Positions 9,321-18,845 of a stretch of DNA of 64,000 bases are shown here, in pieces. Location of the stretch: assembly GCA_964204605.1 (NCBI GenBank), contig OZ123195.1, positions 2,418,001-2,482,000 on the forward strand, read 5' to 3'. The stretch comes from UBA961 sp014191195 (GTDB lineage: Bacteria > Bacteroidota > Ignavibacteria > Kapaibacteriales > UBA961). The notes beneath the pieces are model-generated. The model did not search any database and was not told the DNA's origin. It saw nothing but the letters and a program-made list of their open reading frames with translations. Both the position numbers and the translations under genes were made by a program. Within the stretch, counting starts at the first letter, position 1; each line of letters starts with the position of its first letter.

Positions 9321-10865
9321 TTATTTCTTTTCACTTATTGTCTTTGCTTGCATAAACAAGAGCATATAATCTCTACCACCAGCCTTAGAATCGGTGCCAC
9401 TCATATTAAAGCCTCCAAAAGGATGAGCGCCAACTAATGCTCCAGTACATTTGCGGTTTAAGTATAAATTGCCACAATGAAATTCTTGTTCAGCTTTAGC
9501 TAATTTCTTTTTATTACTTGTATACACTGCACCAGTTAGGCCAAACATTGTATTGTTAGCAATTTCTAAAGAATCTTCAAAGTTTTTAGATTTTATAACG
9601 GCTAAAACTGGTCCAAAAATCTCTTCTTGAGAAATCCTTGCCATTGGCTCAATATCGGTAAATACTGTTGGCTTTAAAAAATATCCATTCATTCCTTTTA
9701 TTTTTTCTCCTCCTGTGAGAAGATTACCTTCTTTTTTACCAATCTCAATATACTCTAAAATTGATTTTTCGGCTTTGGCGGAAACTACGGGTCCCATAAA
9801 ATGATTATCTATAGGATTTCCTTGTTCTAAAGCCTCTACAGCTGGTTTTAATTTAGCTACAAATGCCTTATACACTTTAGTATCTACAATCACCCTAGAG
9901 CATGCAGAGCACTTTTGGCCTTGAAATCCGAATGCTGCGGCTACTGTCCCTTTAACTGCATCATCGATATCTGCTTCGGAATCGATAATCATACTATCTT
10001 TTCCACCCATTTCTGCGATTACTCGTTTAATCCAGATTTGCCCAGGACTTGTTTTAGCAGCTAATTCATTGATTCTTAAACCTACTTCCATAGATCCGGT
10101 AAAAGAGATAAAACGAGTTTTTGGATGTTGAACTAAATAATCTCCAGATTCTGCTCCAGAAGCAACTACATAATTGAGAACACCTTTTGGCAAACCAAGG
10201 CTATTCATTATATCAGCAAATAACCATCCCATCATAGGTGAATCAGAAGAAGGCTTTAAGACAATTGTATTGCCAGCTGCAATTGCAGCGCAAGCAGTTC
10301 CGATTAATATTGCAAAAGGAAAATTCCAAGGTGGAATGATCACTCCAACACCCAATGGAATATAGACTGTTTTATTTTTTTCACCTTTCACGGGTATGAT
10401 AGGTTGCTTTTCTGCAAATCTTAATACTTCTCTGCCATAAAATTCTAGAAAGTCAATGGCTTCGCATGTATCTGCATCGGCTTCAAGGTAATTCTTACCT
10501 ACTTCAGAAATCATCCATGCATTAATTTCTAAGCGACGTTTACGAATAATATTTGCGGCTTTAAATAAAAACTCTGCACGTTTTTTTACTGGAACAAATT
10601 TCCATGTTTCAAATGCCTTTTGAGCAGCTTGCATTGCTGCTTCAGCATCATCTTTTCCAGATTTCTGAAAAATCCCTATCGTTTCATCAGTATTTGCAGG
10701 ATTGAGAGAAATGGTTTTAGCAGTAGTTTTTACAGCTTTTCCATTTATAAAGTTTGGATATTCTTTACCAAAATGTGCTCTAACTGAAAGTAGTGCTTTT
10801 TTTTGTTTTTTTTCAATAACTGGATCAGTGAAATCTAGAAAGACTTCATTTTTAAACTCTTTCAT
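9321..10865 (-). CDS. pruA: L-glutamate gamma-semialdehyde (1-pyrroline-5-carboxylate) dehydrogenase
   Basis: The product oxidises glutamate-gamma-semialdehyde to glutamate with NAD, the second step of proline (and ornithine) breakdown. Its 514 residues fit the stand-alone RocA/PruA form rather than the PutA fusion. Visible landmarks are PPWNFPFAI (substrate/NAD pocket), VLKPSSDSP, the catalytic Glu in IAEMGGKD, the nucleophile in GFQGQKCSACSR, and EEIFGPVLAV near the C-terminus. No proline dehydrogenase gene lies beside it. A short broken membrane-protein gene lies just upstream on the same strand. Confidence 0.92.
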   Translation of the reverse strand: MKEFKNEVFLDFTDPVIEKKQKKALLSVRAHFGKEYPNFINGKAVKTTAKTISLNPANTDETIGIFQKSGKDDAEAAMQAAQKAFETWKFVPVKKRAEFLFKAANIIRKRRLEINAWMISEVGKNYLEADADTCEAIDFLEFYGREVLRFAEKQPIIPVKGEKNKTVYIPLGVGVIIPPWNFPFAILIGTACAAIAAGNTIVLKPSSDSPMMGWLFADIMNSLGLPKGVLNYVVASGAESGDYLVQHPKTRFISFTGSMEVGLRINELAAKTSPGQIWIKRVIAEMGGKDSMIIDSEADIDDAVKGTVAAAFGFQGQKCSACSRVIVDTKVYKAFVAKLKPAVEALEQGNPIDNHFMGPVVSAKAEKSILEYIEIGKKEGNLLTGGEKIKGMNGYFLKPTVFTDIEPMARISQEEIFGPVLAVIKSKNFEDSLEIANNTMFGLTGAVYTSNKKKLAKAEQEFHCGNLYLNRKCTGALVGAHPFGGFNMSGTDSKAGGRDYMLLFMQAKTISEKK

Positions 10866-10901
10866 ATTAGTAACTTATATATAATGTAAAAAAGGGAGAT
10901 T

Positions 10902-11361
10902 CTAAATATTTTGGTTAAAAATCAATATATATTGTTTCATGATTAAGATACATGCACTTATTAAAAATGTCCAAGTAATTAACCATGAAATATGTTTACC
11001 ATGTGTATTCTTTTTTAACCACAAAACTTCAAATTTTTGTACATCTTCGATAATATCTGATGATTGTATGTCTATTACATCTTTGTGTAATAAGCTTGCT
11101 TTTTGTGACAGCAAAGTGAGCCTGTCTAATTGTCTTTTATAATCTAAGTCCCCATAAAGTAAGCAGTAAAACATAAATCTGATATTGTTGAAGTTTAAAT
11201 AATTCATGAGTTTTTTGATGTATAATAGATTCGGGTACATACAATAAAAACCATGAGCAACCAGCGATTGCAAATAATACTGATGTTATACGCTTTAATA
11301 CATAACGTTCTTTATGATATAATGCTTCTATGGATGGAGATTCAAGAATCTGATATTTCAT
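10902..11361 (-). pseudogene. Small membrane protein gene split by a frameshift
   Basis: Two overlapping minus-strand frames look like one gene. The first starts at the ATG at 11361 (MKYQILESPSIEALYHKE), has a hydrophobic span, and ends soon after LLLTLWGLRL at 11137. The second continues with GDLDYKRQLDRLTLLSQKA, then a helical stretch and a C-terminal hydrophobic segment (ISWLITWTFLISACILI), ending at 10902. Joining them needs a +1 shift at about 11150-11153, where the strand has a run of four Gs. The combined protein of about 150 residues would have two membrane spans around a soluble helical part. I do not recognise a family. A real disabling mutation, an assembly indel or programmed shifting are all possible. 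Confidence 0.45.
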
Positions 11362-11505
11362 TGTGAGTCTACTGTATAAAAATAGCAAGCTATTTCTGCT
11401 TGAATTATTGTAAAAATAGGGACTTATTATCTGATTAGTATATACTTTATTCTTTTTTTCTCTACGTTTTAACTATAACTATGATTATCTGCACATTGTT
11501 TCAAG

Positions 11506-11513
11506 TATTTTTG
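11506..11513 (+). promoter_or_regulatory. Candidate -7 promoter element for the gamma-carbonic anhydrase gene
   Basis: TATTTTTG matches the Bacteroidota -7 consensus TAnnTTTG and lies 32 bases before the ATG. No TTTG is found at the expected -33 distance, so support is partial. Confidence 0.4.
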
Positions 11514-11545
11514 CACATAACACTATTACTTTCCACAAGAGAACA

Positions 11546-12100
11546 ATGCAAACATTCTATCTAGGTTCTTCTTTAGCAACCATTTTACCCTATAAAAATA
11601 TATATCCAATAATTGATTCATCAGTGTTGATATGTGATGGAGCAAGAATTATTGGAGATATTGTCATACAAGAGAATTCTTCTATTTGGTATAATGCAAT
11701 TCTTAGGGGTGATGTATATCCAATTAGGATTGGCAAAAGAACAAATATTCAGGACGGTGCAATTTTACATGTAACTACAGATACATATGCCTTAACAATT
11801 GGTGATGATGTTACAATAGGGCATGGGGCAATAGTACATGGAGCCACAATTGGAAATAGATGTTTGATAGGAATGGGAGCAATTATATTAGATGGAGCAA
11901 TTATTGAAGATGATACCATCATAGCAGCTGGAACTGTTATTAGGCCTGGAATGCATATACCAAGCGGTATAATGTGTGCTGGAATACCAGGAAAAAAAAT
12001 GAGAGATATTACCGATAAAGAAAGACAAGGCTTTACAGAGCAAGCAGCTCATTATATAGAAGTGGCAAAAGACTATAAACAAGTATATGGACAGATATAG
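11546..12100 (+). CDS. Gamma-class carbonic anhydrase family protein (YrdA/PaaY-like)
   Basis: The 184-residue protein is a left-handed parallel beta-helix of hexapeptide repeats (DGARIIGDIVIQENSSIW, IGDDVTIGHGAIVHGATIG). The three metal-binding histidines fit LHVTTD and GHGAIVHG. Members form trimers that bind zinc or iron. Some are carbonic anhydrases, while PaaY is a thioesterase that helps phenylacetate breakdown. Since paaN and paaA are both in this window, a PaaY-like role is conceivable, but the sequence alone cannot separate the two. The gene ends 9 bases before the end of convergent trpS. Confidence 0.85.
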   Translation: MQTFYLGSSLATILPYKNIYPIIDSSVLICDGARIIGDIVIQENSSIWYNAILRGDVYPIRIGKRTNIQDGAILHVTTDTYALTIGDDVTIGHGAIVHGATIGNRCLIGMGAIILDGAIIEDDTIIAAGTVIRPGMHIPSGIMCAGIPGKKMRDITDKERQGFTEQAAHYIEVAKDYKQVYGQI

Positions 12101-12109
12101 TGTGTAGAA

Positions 12110-13135
12110 TTATCGAATTGGTTCTACAAAACCGATTTTTTTATATACTTTTCTTAGTGTCTTAAAAGCTTGTTTACTTGCCTTTTGTGCTCCACTTTTT
12201 AAGAGAGCAGATATTTCATCTGGATGAGATCTTAAATCATTAAATGTATTTCTGATTGGCGAGATTAATTCAACCATAGCCTTTCCAACTGCCTCTTTAA
12301 ATGGTTCATACCCTAAACCTGCAAATTCAGCTTCGATATCTTTAATTGATTTGCCAGTAGCAACATGATATAATGTGATAAGATTTGAGACACCTGGTCT
12401 ATTTTCTAAATCAAATACAATATCAGTACCCGAATCGGTAACTGCTCTTTTGATTTTATTCATGATAATTGCGTCTTCATCATGAAGAAAAATACAAGAA
12501 TTGGAATTTGGATCTGATTTAGACATTTTTTTCCATGGTTCTTGTAAGCTCATAATGCGTGCGCCTTCTTTGGCTATAAAGGGTTCTGGGACAGTAAATG
12601 TGGGAGAATACAAATGATTAAAACGTTCGGCAAGATTTCTAGTTAATTCAATATGTTGTTTTTGGTCATCTCCAACAGGAACTAAATCTGCTTGATACAA
12701 AAGGATATCTGCTGCCATTAAAACAGGATATGAAAATAATCCAACATTGATATTATCGCTGTGTTGTTGTGATTTATCCTTGAATTGCGTCATTCTTTGA
12801 GCTTCGCCAAAACCAGTGAAACAATTTAATATCCAAGCTAATTGTGCATGCTCTGTAACATGTGATTGAATAAATAATGCGCTTTTTTCAGTATTTATGC
12901 CACATGCAACATACATTGCAACTACATCTAAAGAACGTCTTCGTAAATCTGCGGGAATTTGACGTGATGTTATAGCATGCATATCAGCAACCATAAAATA
13001 ACAATCATAATCTTGTTGTAATTCTACCCAATTGCGTATTGCCCCAGCATAATGGCCAATTGTTAAATCTCCACTAGCTTGAATACCGCTTAAAATGATT
13101 TTCTTATTCTCAGTTTCTGTTATTTCTGGTTGCAT
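12110..13135 (-). CDS. trpS: Tryptophanyl-tRNA synthetase
   Basis: This class I aminoacyl-tRNA synthetase charges tRNA-Trp. Its 341 residues are typical of the bacterial form. The ATP-binding HIGH-type motif is TIGHYAGAIRNW near residue 26, and the KMSKS loop appears as KKMSKSDPNS. The segment VPVGDDQKQHIELTRNLAERFN carries the tryptophan-pocket residues. It is divergently placed from the FAD oxidase gene across about 140 bases, in which no T-box or other leader was seen. Confidence 0.96.
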   Translation of the reverse strand: MQPEITETENKKIILSGIQASGDLTIGHYAGAIRNWVELQQDYDCYFMVADMHAITSRQIPADLRRRSLDVVAMYVACGINTEKSALFIQSHVTEHAQLAWILNCFTGFGEAQRMTQFKDKSQQHSDNINVGLFSYPVLMAADILLYQADLVPVGDDQKQHIELTRNLAERFNHLYSPTFTVPEPFIAKEGARIMSLQEPWKKMSKSDPNSNSCIFLHDEDAIIMNKIKRAVTDSGTDIVFDLENRPGVSNLITLYHVATGKSIKDIEAEFAGLGYEPFKEAVGKAMVELISPIRNTFNDLRSHPDEISALLKSGAQKASKQAFKTLRKVYKKIGFVEPIR

Positions 13136-13278
13136 GGTATCGCTTTTACTTAAAATGATATAGCAAATATATGGTTTAGAAAGTATTTTTTTTAAGATCT
13201 CTTAGTTAAAGACAAAATGGAATGATAGTTGTAGGCTTTATAGCAGTTATTATGTACATAAATGAGTAGGATAAACGT

Positions 13279-14421
13279 TTGAATCAAGGTCCGATTAGTT
13301 CTTATTGGGAAAAAAGTGCTCTTTCCCAAACCGATATATGTATTATCGGAGCAGGTATTATTGGATTATCTACTGCTATTTCTGCAGCATTAGCTTTTCC
13401 TGATAAACGTATTGTAGTATTAGAGCGTGGCCCTAGAACAATGGGCGCAACTACTAGAAATGCAGGTTTTGCTTGCTTTGGCAGTGCCTCTGAATTATTG
13501 CATGATATGGAGGTTTTAGGTGAAGATAAAGCCTTAGCAATAGCCCAACAAAGAATAAAAGGTCTTCATATTTTAAGAAATCGATTTTCTGATGATCATA
13601 TAAAATATGAAATGCATGGCGGTTATGAAATTATCAGAGAGAAAGAAATACATGTGCTTGATTCTCTTGATAGTTTGAATAAACAGATGAGTCAGATAAC
13701 AGGTATAGAGTCAACATATACGGTTCTTAATCGTAGAGAGCACAGACGCTTGGGATTTGGACAATCCGTACAAGCGGTAATTTATAATCCATTAGAAGGG
13801 CAAATTCATAGTGGGTATTTGATTCAAGCTATGGAATCAAAAGCTCAATCTTTAGGAATAAGAATAGAATATGGTAGTAATGTTCTTGATATAAAGGAAA
13901 ATCAGAAAGTTTTGGATATAACTATTCAGACATTATTAGGCAAATATTCAATGATTTCTAAAGAAACAATTGTATGTACAAATGCTTGGATCTCTGCACT
14001 AGTACCTCAGATTGATATCAAACCTGGTAGGGGACAAATCATCGTAACTTCGCCAATAGAAAATTTGTCATTTACAGGTGCTTTTCATGCAGATGAAGGC
14101 TATTATTATTTTAGAAATGTTGGAAAAAGAGTGCTACTTGGTGGTGGTAGAAATCTTGATTTTGAAGGCGAATCGACTCATGAATTTGCATCCACAGAAA
14201 TCATACAACATGCATTATTGAAGATGTTGCAGGAGGATATACTGCCTGGAAAATCATTCAAAATAGAATATAATTGGTCGGGCATTATGGGCTTTAGTAA
14301 AGATAAACAGTCTATTGTACAAAGAGTATCTCCTCATTGTATCATTGCATTTGGATGTAATGGAATGGGTATTGCTTTAGGTAGTTTAATAGGTGAACAA
14401 GTAATTGAATTATTATCGTAA
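13279..14421 (+). CDS. FAD-dependent oxidoreductase of the DadA/glycine oxidase family
   Basis: The N-terminal dinucleotide-binding motif DICIIGAGIIGLSTAI begins near residue 17, followed by VVLERGPRTMGATTRNAGF, a layout typical of DAO-superfamily amine and amino-acid oxidases. A C-terminal FAD contact is seen in FGCNGMGIALG. The substrate is not certain; D-amino acids, sarcosine or other secondary amines are possible. The start is taken as TTG at 13279 because the ATG at 13262 runs into a stop after six codons and the next in-frame ATG would cut off the FAD motif. The following transporter gene starts 6 bases after the stop, so substrate and carrier may be linked. Confidence 0.82.
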   Translation: MNQGPISSYWEKSALSQTDICIIGAGIIGLSTAISAALAFPDKRIVVLERGPRTMGATTRNAGFACFGSASELLHDMEVLGEDKALAIAQQRIKGLHILRNRFSDDHIKYEMHGGYEIIREKEIHVLDSLDSLNKQMSQITGIESTYTVLNRREHRRLGFGQSVQAVIYNPLEGQIHSGYLIQAMESKAQSLGIRIEYGSNVLDIKENQKVLDITIQTLLGKYSMISKETIVCTNAWISALVPQIDIKPGRGQIIVTSPIENLSFTGAFHADEGYYYFRNVGKRVLLGGGRNLDFEGESTHEFASTEIIQHALLKMLQEDILPGKSFKIEYNWSGIMGFSKDKQSIVQRVSPHCIIAFGCNGMGIALGSLIGEQVIELLS

Positions 14422-14427
14422 TGCACT

Positions 14428-15354
14428 ATGATATATAATGTTTTTACTAGTTTTTTTGTGTTTATAGTGCTTGGATATCTATGGCGTTATATTAAAGGCG
14501 TTCCAGATTCCCATATGCTAAGGGCTTCGATTAATAGCTTAGTTCTCTATATATTATTGCCTTTGCTTACATTTTCGGTAATATATGCTGCCCCTTTACA
14601 TAATGAATCATGGAAAATACCTTTTATTGCAGTTCTTGTAACATTGGGATGTATTGGGTTTTCTGTAAGTATCTATGTACTGATAAAAAAAATATGGCCA
14701 GATTTGTTATCAGATAAGTCAATTGGCGCTTTAGTTCTAGGAGCTTCTTGGTGTAATGCTACATATCTTGGTTATCCGATAGTAACAGGAATACTTGGTA
14801 AGCAATATGGATCAATTCCATTGATTTATGATTTACTAGCATTAACACCTTTATTATGGATTATTGGTGCAATGATTGCTGGGTATTATTCAGATGATAC
14901 AAGCAGTTTCAAGAAAAGATATATTTCTGGAATAAAAAGAATACTAGGATTGCCTCCATTATATGCACTTTTAGCAGCTATTCTTTGTAAAGTATTGGAT
15001 ATTGACATTCATCCAAATATATTGAAAACATGTTCAATAGCAGGTAATGCAGTTCCACCATTAATGATGATATCTGTTGGTATGGCATTGAATATCCCAA
15101 AGCTGAATTCGATAGTATTAATACTTCCTGCTGCTATAATTCGATTAGCAGTTGGCCCATTGATTGCATATGGACTTATCCATGTTTTGCATATTCAGGA
15201 ACCATTATCAAAAGCCATAATGTTGGAATCTGGTATGCCTACAATGGTATTAACATTGGTAATAGCCCAAGAATATACATTAGACACAAATATTTTGGCA
15301 CAATTAATAGCCTTATCTACATTGTTATCAATATTTTCATTGTCATTAATATAG
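14428..15354 (+). CDS. AEC (auxin efflux carrier) family transporter
   Basis: The 308-residue protein is nearly all membrane helices, about ten, and resembles the AEC family of secondary carriers (MleP/MdcF-like), which move organic anions such as malate, malonate or amino-acid derivatives. Support includes the N-terminal ...VLGYLWRYI segment, the Asn/Pro-rich helix ASWCNATYLGYPIV, and the repeated GNAVPPLMMISVGMAL element in the second half. It starts 6 bases after the amine oxidase and is likely cotranscribed with it, so it may carry the substrate or product of that enzyme. The substrate is not determined. Confidence 0.78.
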   Translation: MIYNVFTSFFVFIVLGYLWRYIKGVPDSHMLRASINSLVLYILLPLLTFSVIYAAPLHNESWKIPFIAVLVTLGCIGFSVSIYVLIKKIWPDLLSDKSIGALVLGASWCNATYLGYPIVTGILGKQYGSIPLIYDLLALTPLLWIIGAMIAGYYSDDTSSFKKRYISGIKRILGLPPLYALLAAILCKVLDIDIHPNILKTCSIAGNAVPPLMMISVGMALNIPKLNSIVLILPAAIIRLAVGPLIAYGLIHVLHIQEPLSKAIMLESGMPTMVLTLVIAQEYTLDTNILAQLIALSTLLSIFSLSLI

Positions 15355-15385
15355 TTGGTTTTTTTTAGATACTTTTCATTGCTTC

Positions 15386-17047
15386 ATGCGAAAATCACTT
15401 ATCATATTATCGATTATACTAATTATTGGTTTAATTGGACTTGCTTCTTTTAAAACTCCAGACCAATCGATGTTCTTAAAAATATCGCAAGCTTTGGAGT
15501 TATATGGTTCGGTTTTTAAAGAAGTTACATTACACTATGTAGATGAAATAGACCCTCTGCGCATTGTTAAGAATAGCACAAAAGCAATATTAGAAGATTT
15601 AGATCCATATTCTGAAGTTTTAGAAAATAATGAAGGCGATGATTATGAATTATTAACTACAAATTCCTATGCAGGCTTTGGAATGGTAGTTGGTATCATG
15701 AATGGAAAATTAACGATAGCTGAATTATATGATGGTTATTCCGCCAAAAGAAGCGGCATGAGGTCTGGGGATCATATTCTTATGATAGACTCATTGCATG
15801 TTCTTTATGATACTACAAATATCATAAGAAAATTTACACGAGGTCCAATTGGCGGAAAAGTAAGAATTGCTTTATTAAGGGATGGCCGGCAAGATACAAT
15901 ACGATTAACTTTAGTAAGAGAATCAATAAAAATTCAATCTTTGGGGTATTCTGGCTTTATTAACGATAGTATTGGATATATACATATTCAAAGATTTTCA
16001 ACTTCGACACCCGATGAAGTAAAAAGAACTGTGATGTCCTTTAGAAGAAAAAATCCTCGATTAGCAGGAATCATTATAGATGTAAGAGATAATCCAGGTG
16101 GCTTATTAGAATCAGCAGTAGGTGTTTGTGATATATTCTTACCGCAAAATTCTCCGATAGTTCTCACTAAAGGAAGAACCAGAGATGATGAAAGAGTATA
16201 CACATCCCAATCAGTACCAATTGAACCAGAAATTCCAGTTTCTATCATAATTAATGGTGAAAGTGCAAGTGCCAGTGAAGTTTTAGCAGGAGCTTTTCAG
16301 GATTTAGATAGAGGCATAATTATAGGTGAACAGTCTTATGGTAAAGGTTTAGTACAAAGTATTCTTAATCTTCCGGGCGAAACAGCCTTAAAATTAACAA
16401 CTGCTAGATATTATACTCCATCAGGAAGATGTATACAAAAATTGGTATCTAAAAGTGAAATATCTGATAGTGTTACAGCAGAAAAAGATGCAGTCTTTTA
16501 TACTAAGTCTGGGCGTATCGTGAAGGCTAGACATGGTATTGCACCTGATACAAATGTAATTTCTCATAATTCTCACCCTATAATAAAAGCTTTAGATAAA
16601 CAGAATGTATTTTTTAGATTTGCTTCTTTATATTGTTCTTCTTTAGATAGTTTGCCAGCTAATTGGCAAGCCAAAGAAATTGACTTTGCAAAATTTATAA
16701 AGTGGTTAAGTAATCAATCAACAATTATTTTTCCAGAGCCATATGCTTCGCTGAATACATCTATATTTCTAGCTCAACAAAATGGTTATTCAAAACAATA
16801 TGTTAAGTCAATAGAAAATATCAAGACTTTTGCCGCAAAGGATATTAAAAAGTCTTTACTAAAAGGTAAAAAAGAAGTGCTTGAATTATTATCAGAACAA
16901 ATTCTGAGTAGATTTCTTTCTGAAAAAAAAATGGGTGAATTTAAAGTGGAAAAAGATGCATTATTAAAAAAGACAGCACTTCTTTTAAGTTCCGAACATT
17001 ATAAACAGTTGCTTCATTCCAAAACAGTTATACATGGTTCCCATTAA
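15386..17047 (+). CDS. S41 carboxyl-terminal processing protease (CtpA/Prc type)
   Basis: This periplasmic serine protease has an N-terminal hydrophobic signal or anchor (residues 5-21), a PDZ domain at about 90-175 (GFGMVVG...SGMRSGDHILMIDS), and the S41 catalytic core. The nucleophilic Ser is in GESASASE (291-298) and the general-base Lys320 is in GEQSYGKG. Members trim C-termini of envelope proteins, often after damage. A C-terminal extension of about 170 residues beyond the catalytic core is helical and lysine-rich, as in many Bacteroidota members. The gene precedes two OmpA-family genes. Confidence 0.92.
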   Translation: MRKSLIILSIILIIGLIGLASFKTPDQSMFLKISQALELYGSVFKEVTLHYVDEIDPLRIVKNSTKAILEDLDPYSEVLENNEGDDYELLTTNSYAGFGMVVGIMNGKLTIAELYDGYSAKRSGMRSGDHILMIDSLHVLYDTTNIIRKFTRGPIGGKVRIALLRDGRQDTIRLTLVRESIKIQSLGYSGFINDSIGYIHIQRFSTSTPDEVKRTVMSFRRKNPRLAGIIIDVRDNPGGLLESAVGVCDIFLPQNSPIVLTKGRTRDDERVYTSQSVPIEPEIPVSIIINGESASASEVLAGAFQDLDRGIIIGEQSYGKGLVQSILNLPGETALKLTTARYYTPSGRCIQKLVSKSEISDSVTAEKDAVFYTKSGRIVKARHGIAPDTNVISHNSHPIIKALDKQNVFFRFASLYCSSLDSLPANWQAKEIDFAKFIKWLSNQSTIIFPEPYASLNTSIFLAQQNGYSKQYVKSIENIKTFAAKDIKKSLLKGKKEVLELLSEQILSRFLSEKKMGEFKVEKDALLKKTALLLSSEHYKQLLHSKTVIHGSH

Positions 17048-17156
17048 TATACATATGCAATTAATGTATATAATACATATTATAGTTGTGTGAATTGTTT
17101 TTGGCAAGAAGTTTGCTGTTTATTATAAAGTTGTACAATGAACTAGAGATATATTT

Positions 17157-18761
17157 ATGAACAAGTGGATTATTAGACTACTTGGATGCTTTTTATTTAG
17201 CATATTTTCTCTTCAAATATCTAAAGCACAGTTTATTCCTGACAGATTTACTAATCGCAGGATGAACTTGATGAACGATGCTACTTCTGTAGGATGGAAT
17301 CCAGCTTTATTAGGATTAGTTAACAGAACAGATGCTGTTTTGGTAATTCCTTATGACCGCTCATTTCAATCAACAAGAATGATTGGTGGTTTTATTTCTA
17401 GCGATGGAGTTTCTGTTGGTTTTACTTCCGGTAGAGATTCTACTATTGACCAACCTTCTGAGCCATTTAGCTTTTATGGCGGAATGGGAGTTAAAATTCC
17501 TAAATATAATGGGTGGATTGGGGCATCATTTAGATACTCAGAGTTTGGTGGTAGAACAGTTAGGTATATGGGGTCATTGATGTATAATCCCATTCCAAAG
17601 TTTTACTTGTCTCTAGGCATTACTAATATGTATTCTGTTGATACAAAAAATCATGTGTATTCTTTAACAAGTTCTTATTCTCCATTAGATTGGATTACTC
17701 TTCATGGAAGATTGCAGTTCTGTCCAGATTCTGCGATTCTATATAATAAAGCTTATGCAAGTGAATTAGGAATAAGCACTTCGTTTAATAATAAACAAAT
17801 AGTTGCATCATTTTCTACAATTCCAGAAGCAAGGCAGGCAAGATTTGGACTTGAGATCGCATTCGATGTGCTATCTCTAGGATCATTAAATGAAGCTTCT
17901 ACTGTTAATTCACCAGATAGACGTTTTTCAGGTGGTAATGTTCTTTTGCGGATAAATCATGATTCTTTGTGGTCTGTAAATCATTATAGAGAACCTACCC
18001 CACCAATACCTGCATGTAAAATTGATAAATCATGCTGTGAAATGAATGTTCATGATATTCATCACTGTATTAAAAATCCTTGTGAGAATTGTCCAAAACT
18101 TAAAAGTTCTTGTTTGGCAGGACGCCCTGCTTGTTGTCAATCTGTAAAGCATTGTCAACATTGTATATGTTTATGTTGTCCTGGTTGTTCTTCTTGTTCA
18201 GGATGCTCTTGTTCTCCATCTCAAATTATTATCAATAATGGTAGTGGCAATGGAAATGGATCAGGTGGATCTGGCGGTGGTGGTGCAAGCGGTTCAGGTA
18301 AATCTACACCTGCACCTGCGCCAAGTAAACCAGCTGAACCTTCGGAAGAGCCTGCTCCAATACCAGAAGAACCTTCTGAACCACCATTCCCAGAGGTATC
18401 AGATAAGCAAAGTTCTTCTAAACTATTTTCATTGAAATCTGTATTTTTTGATTCAGCAAAATGGGATTTACGTCCAGAAAGTACCGAAGAATTAACCAGA
18501 CTGTATGAGTATTTAGAAGAAAATCCAGATTTATCGATACAGATAAATGCCCATACTGATAATGTTGGATCTAATAAAGCAAATCAAAAATTATCACAAC
18601 AAAGATCACAGTCTGTAGTGGAGTTTTTGATAGAAATGGGTATTGATTCATCTCGATTAGAAGCAAAAGGATTTGGAGAAGAATATCCAATTGCACCAAA
18701 TGATTCTGATGAAGGAAGACAAGAAAATAGGCGGGTAGAATTTATGACAAAAAATATTTGA
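17157..18761 (+). CDS. Outer-membrane protein with cysteine-rich linker and C-terminal OmpA domain
   Basis: A signal peptide (about 1-24, ending SKAQ) leads into a beta-rich domain of about 260 residues that begins with NLMNDATSVGWNPALLG and looks like a small barrel. Residues 287-352 hold 18 cysteines, many in CC or CxxC pairs, with several histidines. Then come a Gly/Ser/Asn tract (361-381) and a Pro/Glu tract (385-413). The last 110 residues are an OmpA peptidoglycan-binding domain (FFDSAKWDLRPES, HTDNVGS, NRRVEF). The protein may span from the outer membrane to the cell wall through a disulfide-linked or metal-binding rod. It is paralogous to the next gene over both end domains. No known name fits the whole. 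Confidence 0.75.
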   Translation: MNKWIIRLLGCFLFSIFSLQISKAQFIPDRFTNRRMNLMNDATSVGWNPALLGLVNRTDAVLVIPYDRSFQSTRMIGGFISSDGVSVGFTSGRDSTIDQPSEPFSFYGGMGVKIPKYNGWIGASFRYSEFGGRTVRYMGSLMYNPIPKFYLSLGITNMYSVDTKNHVYSLTSSYSPLDWITLHGRLQFCPDSAILYNKAYASELGISTSFNNKQIVASFSTIPEARQARFGLEIAFDVLSLGSLNEASTVNSPDRRFSGGNVLLRINHDSLWSVNHYREPTPPIPACKIDKSCCEMNVHDIHHCIKNPCENCPKLKSSCLAGRPACCQSVKHCQHCICLCCPGCSSCSGCSCSPSQIIINNGSGNGNGSGGSGGGGASGSGKSTPAPAPSKPAEPSEEPAPIPEEPSEPPFPEVSDKQSSSKLFSLKSVFFDSAKWDLRPESTEELTRLYEYLEENPDLSIQINAHTDNVGSNKANQKLSQQRSQSVVEFLIEMGIDSSRLEAKGFGEEYPIAPNDSDEGRQENRRVEFMTKNI

Positions 18762-18845
18762 TAGATCGAAAAATAATAACAATGTATCTATTTATTGTAC
18801 TTTCTTAATTTAGGGAAAAGTAAGTATAAATAAAGTGGATGACTG

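Noticed and set aside
17047..17078. AT-rich inverted repeats ATATACAT/ATGTATAT after the protease gene
   Set aside because: In AT-rich DNA such repeats arise easily; there is no T tract and no clear promoter relation.
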